Assembly (NCBI GenBank): GCA_963727845.1
Contig: CAVSHI010000002.1
Coordinates: 558,001-622,000 of the forward strand
Length of the DNA: 64,000 bases
Origin: JBEKTW01 sp963727845
GTDB lineage: Bacteria > Bacteroidota > Ignavibacteria > UBA10030 > SZUA-254
Reading direction: 5' to 3'
Positions 32,362-40,889 of this stretch are shown here, one piece after another. A model generated the notes under the pieces. That model was not told the DNA's origin. It made no database searches and saw only the letters and a list, made by a program, of their open reading frames with translations. Numbering within the stretch: position 1 is the stretch's first letter; every line of letters starts with the position of its first letter. A program made the position numbers and the translations under genes.

Positions 32362-33078
32362 ATGATTACCCTGGTTGGCAACAACGACCGCCCCATCGTC
32401 CCCCGGCGGATTTCGTTTTTCCTCGTGTTGCTGTTTCTTACCTGTGCCTTCTCACAGCCGAAAATCGTCGTCGTCCAGGGAACAACATTCGATTACGGCA
32501 AGGTCGAAGAAGGCGCTTCGGTAACAAGAACGCTCACGCTGAAAAACATAGGCACAGATTCACTCCTCATCTCAAACGTATCGACATCCTGCGGGTGCAC
32601 AGTCGCAAAATTGTCGGAAAAAGATCTTGCCCCCGGCGATTCGTCGGCGCTGACAATCGCTTTTTATACGAAGGACGTTGTCGGAACTTCTGTCAGGAGA
32701 CAGGTCTTCGTCCGTTCGAACGATTCAACCCAGTCGACCGTCACGATCACGATGGTCGCGACGATTCTGCACTTCATCGATACCGATCCGCATTACATCA
32801 ACTTTGGCGAGGTCCATCGCGGTTCGACCGTGACGCGTTCCGTGGTTCTCCGGAATATGCGCGATACGGCCGTCAAGCTCCTGTCCGTTTCGACCGGGGA
32901 CGCGCAAGTCGCCGGACGGCTCGCTGCGGGCAGCCTCGGATCTCACGGTGAGACCCGATTGCTGGTGTCCTTGACGCCGGCGACAGTGGGGAGGATTGCC
33001 GGGCAAATCGAGATTGCAACTGACAATCCTCATGTGCCGAAAATTAGCATTTCCTATGTTGCGAGCGGTCGAAAATAG
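32362..33078 (+). CDS. Secreted DUF1573-family protein
   Basis: A 238-residue protein from ATG 32362, chosen because a signal sequence follows (RRISFFLVLLFLTCAFSQ). Two Ig-like DUF1573 repeats are visible. The first (FDYGKVEEGASVTRTLTLKN) has the diagnostic STSCGCTVAKLSEKDLAPGDS, and the second begins INFGEVHRGSTVTRSVVLRN but lacks the CGC motif. The family is abundant in the exported proteomes of Bacteroidota relatives; its function is unknown. It sits just ahead of the secretome island. Confidence 0.85.
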   Translation: MITLVGNNDRPIVPRRISFFLVLLFLTCAFSQPKIVVVQGTTFDYGKVEEGASVTRTLTLKNIGTDSLLISNVSTSCGCTVAKLSEKDLAPGDSSALTIAFYTKDVVGTSVRRQVFVRSNDSTQSTVTITMVATILHFIDTDPHYINFGEVHRGSTVTRSVVLRNMRDTAVKLLSVSTGDAQVAGRLAAGSLGSHGETRLLVSLTPATVGRIAGQIEIATDNPHVPKISISYVASGRK

Positions 33079-33274
33079 TCCTCTTGCGGGGTCTTGGTGA
33101 ATTAGGGAGCTTGTTTGCTTATTTCCTCAGGGTTTGGCGGTGGACAGGAGGATTTTCAAGGGAAATTGTCGTACTTTTTGCGGTTTCCCAAAATGCTCAA
33201 AATCCGGCCATTTTTTGGCAAGTAACGCAAGAATTTCATTTTTGAAAATATTTGTACTTTTTTTCTCAAAACAC

Positions 33275-33303
33275 TTGACAGTTTGTCAAACTTTTCTTAC
33301 AAT
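33275..33303 (+). promoter_or_regulatory. Consensus sigma-70-like promoter with a long leader
   Basis: TTGACA at 33275-33280, 17-bp spacer, TACAAT at 33298-33303. The start near 33310 gives a leader of about 470 bases to the large surface protein. The leader holds the hairpins AACGATA/TATCGTT and AACGGCA/TGCCGTT near 33323-33379 but no convincing gene. Confidence 0.7.
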
Positions 33304-33781
33304 TAGTCAAGCAATGGATGGATAACGATATGCGATTATCGTTGAACGGCATCTCGCTCGCCAAATAGAGTGCCGTTAATTCGATTCATCCATGATTCAA
33401 CAATTTGAAATACAACCTAACGCCTGGCTTAGAAGTTTTTTTTCGTCGGTTCCTGCAGGAATTCATCCGACAATTATGCAATTGCCCGAGCGATAGGCAT
33501 CACGAACCATATACAGGTGGCGATAGTTGTTCATGCACCACGTGGTAGATTTCAAAAACACAATATTGGTAGCAAGGAGATATGATCGATAGTCATTGCT
33601 ACGACTTTCCAGTGCGTTCTTTTCACTCAAGCTCATTGCGCGGGACAAAAATGTCGATGCGATGGTATCGTCATACCGGCGCGGATGTATCTTCACGTGC
33701 GTTAAATAAAACTTCACTCTAATCCAAAACACTAATTCACAAATCCACAAATCACAACAACATATTAACAGGAGATTTCTT

Positions 33782-36700
33782 ATGAAATCCTTTAAACTTG
33801 TTGTAACGCTGGTGCTGATGGCGGGATTTCTCACGGCGAGCGGGTTCGCAAAGAACTCGAAGCTTGGGAAAACTGCAGTCATCGGCAAACCAGTTACAAC
33901 TGTGACGATGCCGACGGTGAACCCGCAGACATCGGGATTGCCTGACAACCGTCCTACAAGGAGTGGTCAGCGGGCTCCGATGAATGCGGCTGCGGCTGCA
34001 CCCGCACCGACGAAGCTATCGAAGGAAGCCTTCACGAAGCAGTACGGAACGATGTCGAGCGGCCTCAGCGGCCTGTATCACATCCCGGGCAACTTCCCGA
34101 GCATCGGCGCCGCGGTAGCAGTATTGAACTATCTCGGCTTGTCGGGCAATGCAACGTTCGAACTCGACGCAACGGCATACACGGAAAACAGTCCGATAGT
34201 ATTCGGTGCGTATACCGGTTCGGGCACCTATACTGCCACGTTCCAGCCGGGTCCCGGCGTAGCGACAACAGTTACTTTTGTATCGACGTATGCGAGCGGA
34301 AAAGGATTTGCGTTTAACGGCGCGCAGAACGTCACGATCGACGGTTTGAACACCGGCGGCGCGAGCCTGGCCATGAACTGGGCGCCGAATGCAACGTCCA
34401 CGTACCCGGACGGCGACATATTCGGTTCAACCGTTTACATCACGGGCATGTCGCAGAGTATTGCCGTAAAGAACGCGTCGGTCAAGGGACATGTGAACAA
34501 CGATGTATGGATCAATCAGACCCAGGGACGTCCGGCGTTATTCATCTTCACCGCCACGGCCGACCCGGGCCCGAGCGCGGCCATCACGTTCGATCACCTG
34601 ACAATCACCGGCGCCACCTACGGCATCAAGGTGTTGTCACAGTCCGCTATTGTTTCGGTGGATTCATTGAATATCACCAATTGCAATATCGGAAGTGCAT
34701 TCGGAGATTCCGTCGCAGAAGGCGGATGGTACGAGTACACGGAAAAGGTGACATTTGCAAATAACGTGGTTGACGGAATCCACTTCCTCGATTACTACTG
34801 GAACAATGCCTACGACGAATACGACAATGACGTCGTTTTCGGGGCGGGCCAGATAATGTACGGCTTCGCCTATACCACCGCCGAGTACTTTGCACTGACA
34901 GATAGAATGCGGTTTCATGACAACATCATCCGGAACGTCGACGAAATCGCAAGCCCCGGTGAAGGTCTGAGCACGTATGCGGTCAGAATCTATGACAGCA
35001 ATCAGGGACTCGGTGTAGCGTCGGAAACCTACAACAACCGTATTTATAACATCAGCAACCCCGGCGGCGGCGGTTCTTTGCTCGTTGGTTTCCGCGGCCC
35101 CCAGGGAAATTTCTACAATAACTCAATCCAGCTGGCCGGCGTGTTCCCGACCGGAGTCACAGCAACCTGCTTCAACGGCGGAGCAGGAGTTACGTCCAAC
35201 AACGCTTTCTCGATGGAATTGACGGGCGGCGGCGCATCGTCTAAGAGAGCTGCTGCGGCAGGCGGCACGATTAACCACAACGCTCTCTATTCCACCGGTT
35301 ATTTCGTTGCCTCGTACAGCACGCCCAATGCGGCGGTTGCAGCCGGAATCAATCCAAATGGATCGTTCGGTCCGGTGGGTTTCACGAGTGATTTGCACCT
35401 GAACTCGGCGGGTCCATCCGCTGCTGAGAACATCGGCATGCAGCTACCTTTTGCCGAGCGGACGAACATAGTTCATGACATCGACGGCGACCTGCGTGAT
35501 ACGTCGGTAACGGGTCATCCGGATGCCGGCGCTGATGAAGTCGCGGCACCGTTCACAGCACCGTTTGCCAGCGATGTGTGGCCGGTTTCAGTCCCAACAC
35601 CTCTCCCCGCCGGCGTTCCCGCCAGCTTGGGTGTAACTCCGGTGGTGTGGGTGAAGAATAACACGATTGCTCCTACTGCCGGGTTCAATCTCCAGCTCAA
35701 TATTGCGGACGCTGGTCCATACAGCAGCACCATAGCGGTTCCGCCGTTAAGCCCACTTGCAGACACGGCGATCAGCACGTTTACACCGTGGACACCCGCG
35801 GCAGGCGGGCCATGGACAGTTACGGCAACCTCCTCACTGGCGGGCGATATTTATCCGGGTTACAGCATTATCACGCGTACCCAGACGGCGCAGGCGCCTC
35901 TTGCCATCAGCAACGACACGACATGGACGTGGGATGCCGGCGCAGGCGGCTGGACTTCCACGAACGACTGGGTCCTGAGCAATACGTTCACGAAACTCGG
36001 TGGACCGTATGAAGGGAAGTCGTGGGTTACCAACCGTCCGAACGATTCGACAACCTATACCGAAGGCGCGTATGCCAGCTCACAGGGCTATTCGGCGACC
36101 TATCCAGGTGCAAACGTCCTGACATCCCCATGGCTGAATCTCTCCGGTCTCCCCGGTGGCGATCTGTACATCTCGTTTGTACAGAGTATCAACACCGAGC
36201 CGGGATGGGACGGAAGCTGGTGGGACTACACGACGGACGGCGTAACTTGGCATAAACTTGGTCAATTAAACGACCCGAACGGAATCAACTGGTATAGCAC
36301 GTCCGTGTACGCGAATGCGCAGTCGTATATCGGCAATCCGCCGGATACGGCCACAATGCAGATGCCTAACTACCTGATCTACGGACCGGGAACGGATAAT
36401 CCGACGTTACCGATGGCGTTTTGGACCAGCAATGGCAACCCCGGTGTTGTCGGCAGCGAAACCGGACCGATGGGTCCCGACGGGTGGATTTACAATCAAT
36501 TACACGTTACGTCGGTGACCAACGCGGCTCTTTATCGAGCCCCGGTCGTGAAGTTCCGCTATGTCGCGTTCTCCGACGCGTCAGGAGCATATGCGGGTTG
36601 GGCAATTGACAACTTCCGCTTATCTCACACCTCCACGGTGTTCACGGGTGGAACGATCACCGGTACCGTGTTTGAAGACCTCAACGCGAATGGAGTAGCC

Positions 36701-39265
36701 GACGCGTTGGAACCGCTTCAAAGCGGGATGAAGGTGTACCTGGCCTACTTCGGTGTGGCAAAGGAAACCACAACCACCGATGTCAACGGCTTGTACTCAT
36801 TCAATATCGGAAGCGCGAACAACTCGCTCCCCGGCGCTTATGATGTCACAGTTGCCAATAACGCCGGATGGGGATATGTTCTTCCGACGTATCCAAACGT
36901 GGGCGTTGTGAATCATCCTTCCGATGGATCGGTATTGACACAGAACTTCGCTCTCTTTAACGGCCACATCTCGGGCACAGTGTTCTCGGATGTGAACGAC
37001 AACCGTGTCTTCGACAACGGAGAACCGGGAATAGCAGGTTACACCGTTGACGTCCACAAGGATTCGCTCAATGGCGCGATCGTAGCGTCCGGAGTGACGG
37101 CTGCCAATGGCACGTACGTGCTTGGCGTTCCCCCGAATACGTACTGGGTGGTGGAAGAGTCGCTTGCAACAGCGCGACGCACGTTCCCACTCCCCGGGCC
37201 GTATGATGCTGTGACAACCAGCGGTACGAGCGGATCTCCCACGGCGGTGTCAGCAGGAAATAACTTCGGGAACTGGTTATTTGGCCAGATCTACGTCAGT
37301 TCAACGAAGGACTTCAACGCCGACGGCATCGAGGAAGCATCGGATGCTGTAGCGATTGACGCTCCTGCCATTGCAGTGTACAACGTGACCAAGAGCGGCG
37401 TGCATTTCCTCGGACCCGACACGGTCGGAGGCGGCGCCCAGCTTACGGATCACTTCACGATGGCGAACCTTGATTCGGGTGTATACACTGTTACCCAGAG
37501 CTACCTCACGCCGACATGGGCGCCAACCACGCCAACCTCGTACACGGTCAGTCTCACCAGCGGCGCATCCATTGTGGATACGTTCCTCTCATCCAGGCTG
37601 TTGAGCTACAGCGGTACGATCTATAACGACGTTAACGGCAACGGCGTCAAGAACCCGGGCGAGAACGGTGTCCTCGGTTGGACGGTGACTCTCAACGGGA
37701 TTCACCATAACGGTATCCACTCGACATTATCGGACAGTCTGGGCAATTACTCATTCACAGGCCTGCTAGCCGATAAGTTCAACGTGACTGAAACAGTGAA
37801 CGCCGGTTGGACTCGAACAACGGCAGCAGCGTACAACGATTCGCTGCACCTTGCAAGTCCGATTGCTACCGGAAGGAACTTCGGCAACTTCAAGCAGTTC
37901 AGCATCAGCGGCATAGCGTATCGTGACCGCAACCTGAATGGCGTGCGGGATGCCGGTGAAGAAGGCCTCGTTCGCACGTTTGTTGTGAGCGGCGCATCGG
38001 CCGACACGACAACCAGCGCCGGCGACGGCAGCTTCACGCTCAGCGGCAAAGGCCCGGGCAGCTTCAAGCTCATGGAGAACCCGGTTCCGGCAGGATTCGC
38101 GATTTCAGCGCCAGCCGGCGACAGCCTTATCGTTGTTGGCGTGAGCGGAACGAACGTGACAGGAGAAATGTTCGGCAACGTTCAGATCTCCGATTCACAG
38201 ACCACGTTCCGGACGTTCAGCGCTACCGACTTCTTTAACGCGTATGGTCAGAAGGTCATCAAGCGCGTTAAGAAGGCCCCGATCATTGCTCCGAACCTCT
38301 ACACGCTCATGGCGGAACTCGATGTCGAAACCAATAAACTTCCGGGTTACGGCTTCGGTCTTGCCGGTATTGCTGTTCCGACTCCTGGAAAGGGGAACGA
38401 ACCGTATTTGCTGCCGTCGAAATACGGAGATGTGTTCACGACGATCTATGCAAAAGCACCTGGAACGGCGCACACTGGTACTCCGCACGGACTCGACTAC
38501 TTCGATGGACGGGTCAAGCTGATCATCGGCTGGCAGAAGACCCTTACTGCGCTTCTGCAGAATAACAAGATCGTTGCAGACCTGTTGGCATTGTCGGTTA
38601 ATATCGCGTTCAGCGATCATGGCAGAACGACGCCCGGCTTTGGCGACCTCATCTACAACGATCCGGGTAATCCACTCAACGCAAAGACGATTCGGCAGAT
38701 CAAAGCATCGGCCGATACCATCATGACGCTGTGGTATAACCTACCGCTGAGCGTGTACATGAACTATGACACTGTTGTCGCGAAGATCAACGCGGCGTTC
38801 ACGAACGGCGACGTTGTGTTCGGCGCGTCCGACACGGCGACATGGCAGAGTTCTACGAAGCTCACATTGAAGGGTGTGAAGCCGGTAACTTCAGTTGCGT
38901 TCCTGTCGGCGAACCCGCAGGTCACACCGAAGGTCATTCCGGATCCGATCGTCGAGTATGTTGCGCCGACAGCGTATGCGCTGCTGCAAAACTACCCGAA
39001 CCCCTTCAACCCGACAACGTCGATTCCGTTCGACTTGCCGCAACAGTCCGTTGTGACACTCAAGATCTACAATATGCTGGGTCAAGAGATTGCAACGCTG
39101 ATCGACCATCAGACGATGGATGCCGACAGGCAGGAAGTCACGTTTGACGCTAGCCGTCTACCGTCAGGCGTTTACTTCTACCGCATCATGGCAAACGGAA
39201 TCTCCGATGGAACGAGCGCGGCGAAGAACTTCACGCAAGTGAAGAAGATGATGTTGTTGAAGTAA
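33782..39265 (+). CDS. Giant T9SS-exported surface protein with SdrD-like modules
   Basis: A 1,827-residue protein with a signal peptide (MKSFKLVVTLVLMAGFLTASGFA). Residues about 110-560 resemble a parallel beta-helix domain with NVTIDGLN-type turns. Four SdrD/CarboxypepD-like modules follow near residues 955, 1060, 1275 and 1373, each opening with (S)GTVFxDxNxNGxxDxGE, a likely calcium loop. A region around 1480-1720 is also seen in weaker form in the protein at 52851. The C terminus is a T9SS type A tail (LLQNYPNPFNPTTSIPF ... SGVYFYRI ... KKMMLLK). A cell-surface structural or adhesive role is inferred. Confidence 0.85.
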   Translation: MKSFKLVVTLVLMAGFLTASGFAKNSKLGKTAVIGKPVTTVTMPTVNPQTSGLPDNRPTRSGQRAPMNAAAAAPAPTKLSKEAFTKQYGTMSSGLSGLYHIPGNFPSIGAAVAVLNYLGLSGNATFELDATAYTENSPIVFGAYTGSGTYTATFQPGPGVATTVTFVSTYASGKGFAFNGAQNVTIDGLNTGGASLAMNWAPNATSTYPDGDIFGSTVYITGMSQSIAVKNASVKGHVNNDVWINQTQGRPALFIFTATADPGPSAAITFDHLTITGATYGIKVLSQSAIVSVDSLNITNCNIGSAFGDSVAEGGWYEYTEKVTFANNVVDGIHFLDYYWNNAYDEYDNDVVFGAGQIMYGFAYTTAEYFALTDRMRFHDNIIRNVDEIASPGEGLSTYAVRIYDSNQGLGVASETYNNRIYNISNPGGGGSLLVGFRGPQGNFYNNSIQLAGVFPTGVTATCFNGGAGVTSNNAFSMELTGGGASSKRAAAAGGTINHNALYSTGYFVASYSTPNAAVAAGINPNGSFGPVGFTSDLHLNSAGPSAAENIGMQLPFAERTNIVHDIDGDLRDTSVTGHPDAGADEVAAPFTAPFASDVWPVSVPTPLPAGVPASLGVTPVVWVKNNTIAPTAGFNLQLNIADAGPYSSTIAVPPLSPLADTAISTFTPWTPAAGGPWTVTATSSLAGDIYPGYSIITRTQTAQAPLAISNDTTWTWDAGAGGWTSTNDWVLSNTFTKLGGPYEGKSWVTNRPNDSTTYTEGAYASSQGYSATYPGANVLTSPWLNLSGLPGGDLYISFVQSINTEPGWDGSWWDYTTDGVTWHKLGQLNDPNGINWYSTSVYANAQSYIGNPPDTATMQMPNYLIYGPGTDNPTLPMAFWTSNGNPGVVGSETGPMGPDGWIYNQLHVTSVTNAALYRAPVVKFRYVAFSDASGAYAGWAIDNFRLSHTSTVFTGGTITGTVFEDLNANGVADALEPLQSGMKVYLAYFGVAKETTTTDVNGLYSFNIGSANNSLPGAYDVTVANNAGWGYVLPTYPNVGVVNHPSDGSVLTQNFALFNGHISGTVFSDVNDNRVFDNGEPGIAGYTVDVHKDSLNGAIVASGVTAANGTYVLGVPPNTYWVVEESLATARRTFPLPGPYDAVTTSGTSGSPTAVSAGNNFGNWLFGQIYVSSTKDFNADGIEEASDAVAIDAPAIAVYNVTKSGVHFLGPDTVGGGAQLTDHFTMANLDSGVYTVTQSYLTPTWAPTTPTSYTVSLTSGASIVDTFLSSRLLSYSGTIYNDVNGNGVKNPGENGVLGWTVTLNGIHHNGIHSTLSDSLGNYSFTGLLADKFNVTETVNAGWTRTTAAAYNDSLHLASPIATGRNFGNFKQFSISGIAYRDRNLNGVRDAGEEGLVRTFVVSGASADTTTSAGDGSFTLSGKGPGSFKLMENPVPAGFAISAPAGDSLIVVGVSGTNVTGEMFGNVQISDSQTTFRTFSATDFFNAYGQKVIKRVKKAPIIAPNLYTLMAELDVETNKLPGYGFGLAGIAVPTPGKGNEPYLLPSKYGDVFTTIYAKAPGTAHTGTPHGLDYFDGRVKLIIGWQKTLTALLQNNKIVADLLALSVNIAFSDHGRTTPGFGDLIYNDPGNPLNAKTIRQIKASADTIMTLWYNLPLSVYMNYDTVVAKINAAFTNGDVVFGASDTATWQSSTKLTLKGVKPVTSVAFLSANPQVTPKVIPDPIVEYVAPTAYALLQNYPNPFNPTTSIPFDLPQQSVVTLKIYNMLGQEIATLIDHQTMDADRQEVTFDASRLPSGVYFYRIMANGISDGTSAAKNFTQVKKMMLLK

Positions 39266-39282
39266 GCTTTCACTTCCGACTA

Positions 39283-39307
39283 TCCCGTCCCGCTTGCGCG
39301 GGACGGG
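39283..39307. repeat. TCCCG...CGGGG palindromic mini-element after the giant surface gene
   Basis: TCCCGTCCCGCTTGCGCGGGACGGG-type hairpin 18 bases past the stop. Further palindromes, CTGTCACGGT/ACCGTGACAG and CGGTCACGAA/TTCGTGACCG, follow up to 39486. No T tract is present. Confidence 0.6.
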
Positions 39308-39573
39308 GCGTCGGGATGGTTTTATCCTCCGTCCCGCGAGAGTGGAACGGAGGAACTGTAGGAACACGCAAGAGTACTGGGTACCGTCCTGATTTCAGTG
39401 GCTGTCACGGTCCCCGCCCAAAAGACGGCGGGCAGGCATACCGTGACAGAACGACATTCGGTCACGAAATGGTTCGTGACCGCTACGCAGTCCACCAATA
39501 TTAGGACATCACCGGGTACTACACATAAATCAATAAGATGTCCAATCATCACATGTATTTCAGGAGCAACAAG

Positions 39574-40470
39574 ATGAAACTAACGATAAGACTTTTTTTG
39601 ATCGTGACTGCGATTCTATTGTCTGTGAATTTTCTATCGGCACAGTTTAGGCGATGCACAACGTGGATAAATGTTGTTGGACAAAAGTCGGACACGAAAC
39701 CAATCCTTATGACGTTCGGAGTGGACACTGCGGCAACGTATGGTATTGATTCTCTGTTAGGCGAATCGGAAGCACCTCCTCTCCCGCCAGTCGGAGTTCT
39801 CGATGCCCGCTGGATTGATCCGAGATTTAATCAGGGGATCAGTGGTGTAAATTACTTCCTCGGAGGGTTGTACCTGCTGGACCTGCGCAAGTACACCGGT
39901 TCTGCCCAGGTTGACACTTTCGATCTGTCATTCGCGCCCGACACGCAGTTCGTCACACTGCGCTGGGCAGACTCATCGTCTCTCGTAAAGGGGGGTGCCA
40001 CGAGCATGATCCTGCAAGATGGAAACGGGCCGGGTCAATACTATAATATCGATATGCTTGGCGTGGACAGCCTGCAGGTGACGAAATCAAAGGTGAAGGA
40101 CGTCCTGATCATTCGAACGGGGGAGAAATTGATCTCAGGGGTCCAGCGTGTAAGTCGTGTCGTGCCCGGTGGTTTTGCGTTGCAGCAGAATTACCCGAAT
40201 CCATTTAACCCGACAACGACCATCGAGTTTGCGATCGCCAGGAACGTTATGGCCGAAATCGCCGTCTACGATGTTATCGGCCGCAAGGTTGCGACCCTCG
40301 TTTCCGGTCAATTGAATCCCGGCACGTACACGACCCAGTGGAACGGGAAAGACAGCCGCGGTATCGAGATGGGCAGCGGCGTGTATATGGCAAGGATGAC
40401 GGCGCGGACAACGGATGCGAGCGGCAACCAAGAATTCTCCGCCGTGCGTAAACTGCTCTTGATGAAGTAA
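39574..40470 (+). CDS. T9SS-exported protein with the FGV-ATYGID module
   Basis: A 298-residue protein from ATG 39574, with AGGAG nine bases upstream. A signal peptide (MKLTIRLFLIVTAILLSVNFLSAQ) is followed by a module of about 150 residues with FGVDTAATYGIDSLLGESE and PPLPPVGVLDARWIDPR near residues 48-84. The module is shared with the proteins at 40890 and 52851. The C-terminal part from about residue 205 is a T9SS tail (LQQNYPNPFNPTTTIEF ... GSGVYMARM ... RKLLLMK) with a FlgD-like fold. The function is unknown; this is close to a minimal version of the architecture. Confidence 0.82.
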   Translation: MKLTIRLFLIVTAILLSVNFLSAQFRRCTTWINVVGQKSDTKPILMTFGVDTAATYGIDSLLGESEAPPLPPVGVLDARWIDPRFNQGISGVNYFLGGLYLLDLRKYTGSAQVDTFDLSFAPDTQFVTLRWADSSSLVKGGATSMILQDGNGPGQYYNIDMLGVDSLQVTKSKVKDVLIIRTGEKLISGVQRVSRVVPGGFALQQNYPNPFNPTTTIEFAIARNVMAEIAVYDVIGRKVATLVSGQLNPGTYTTQWNGKDSRGIEMGSGVYMARMTARTTDASGNQEFSAVRKLLLMK

Positions 40471-40526
40471 ACGTCATCCTCCGCGCGCGACCTCACGTGC
40501 CCGCGTGTGAGTTTGACCGAGTTCAG

Positions 40527-40567
40527 AATGCGGGGGTTCTTTGGAAAAAAGAACTTCCGCATTTGTT
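40527..40567 (+). terminator. Terminator after the 39574 gene
   Basis: AATGCGGGGGTTCTT pairs with AAGAACTTCCGCATT with a small internal mismatch, and is followed by TGTTTT. Confidence 0.65.
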
Positions 40568-40632
40568 TTAACCGCGGGAGTTGAGCTGAAGGAAGAGCCG
40601 GCGCTTCGACAACGCGGTATCGTATCCTCCAA

Positions 40633-40687
40633 ACCCTCACCCCTTCAATTCCCCTCTCCCAATGGGAGAGGGGACAGGGGTGAGGGT
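40633..40687. repeat. Nested palindromic repeat (CCCTCACCCC type)
   Basis: The outer arms ACCCTCACCCC (40633-40643) and GGGGTGAGGGT (40677-40687) enclose the inner arms CCCCTCTCCC/GGGAGAGGGG. This kind of dispersed repeat occurs in many bacteria. No gene is seen in the 40568-40889 spacer. Confidence 0.75.
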
Positions 40688-40889
40688 AAAGAGCCGTTTG
40701 CGCAACATCACTTAGTCAATCTATTTCCGGGATAGGATACCAGATAAACCGGCGGCGTTTGAGGTTCGCTTTCTTACAAGAAGCTCCGTAAGGATGTGGA
40801 CAGAAAGGCGGCGCGCTGGACGTTCCCAAATGGAATTTGGGAACGAGTTCGCGTGGGTACCGACGGAAACGAGGAGAAAGGACTTAGCA

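Noticed and set aside
33463..33948. 161-codon minus-strand frame overlapping the start of the giant surface gene
   Set aside because: It overlaps the signal peptide region of a well-supported gene, has no recognisable domain and no ribosome binding site.
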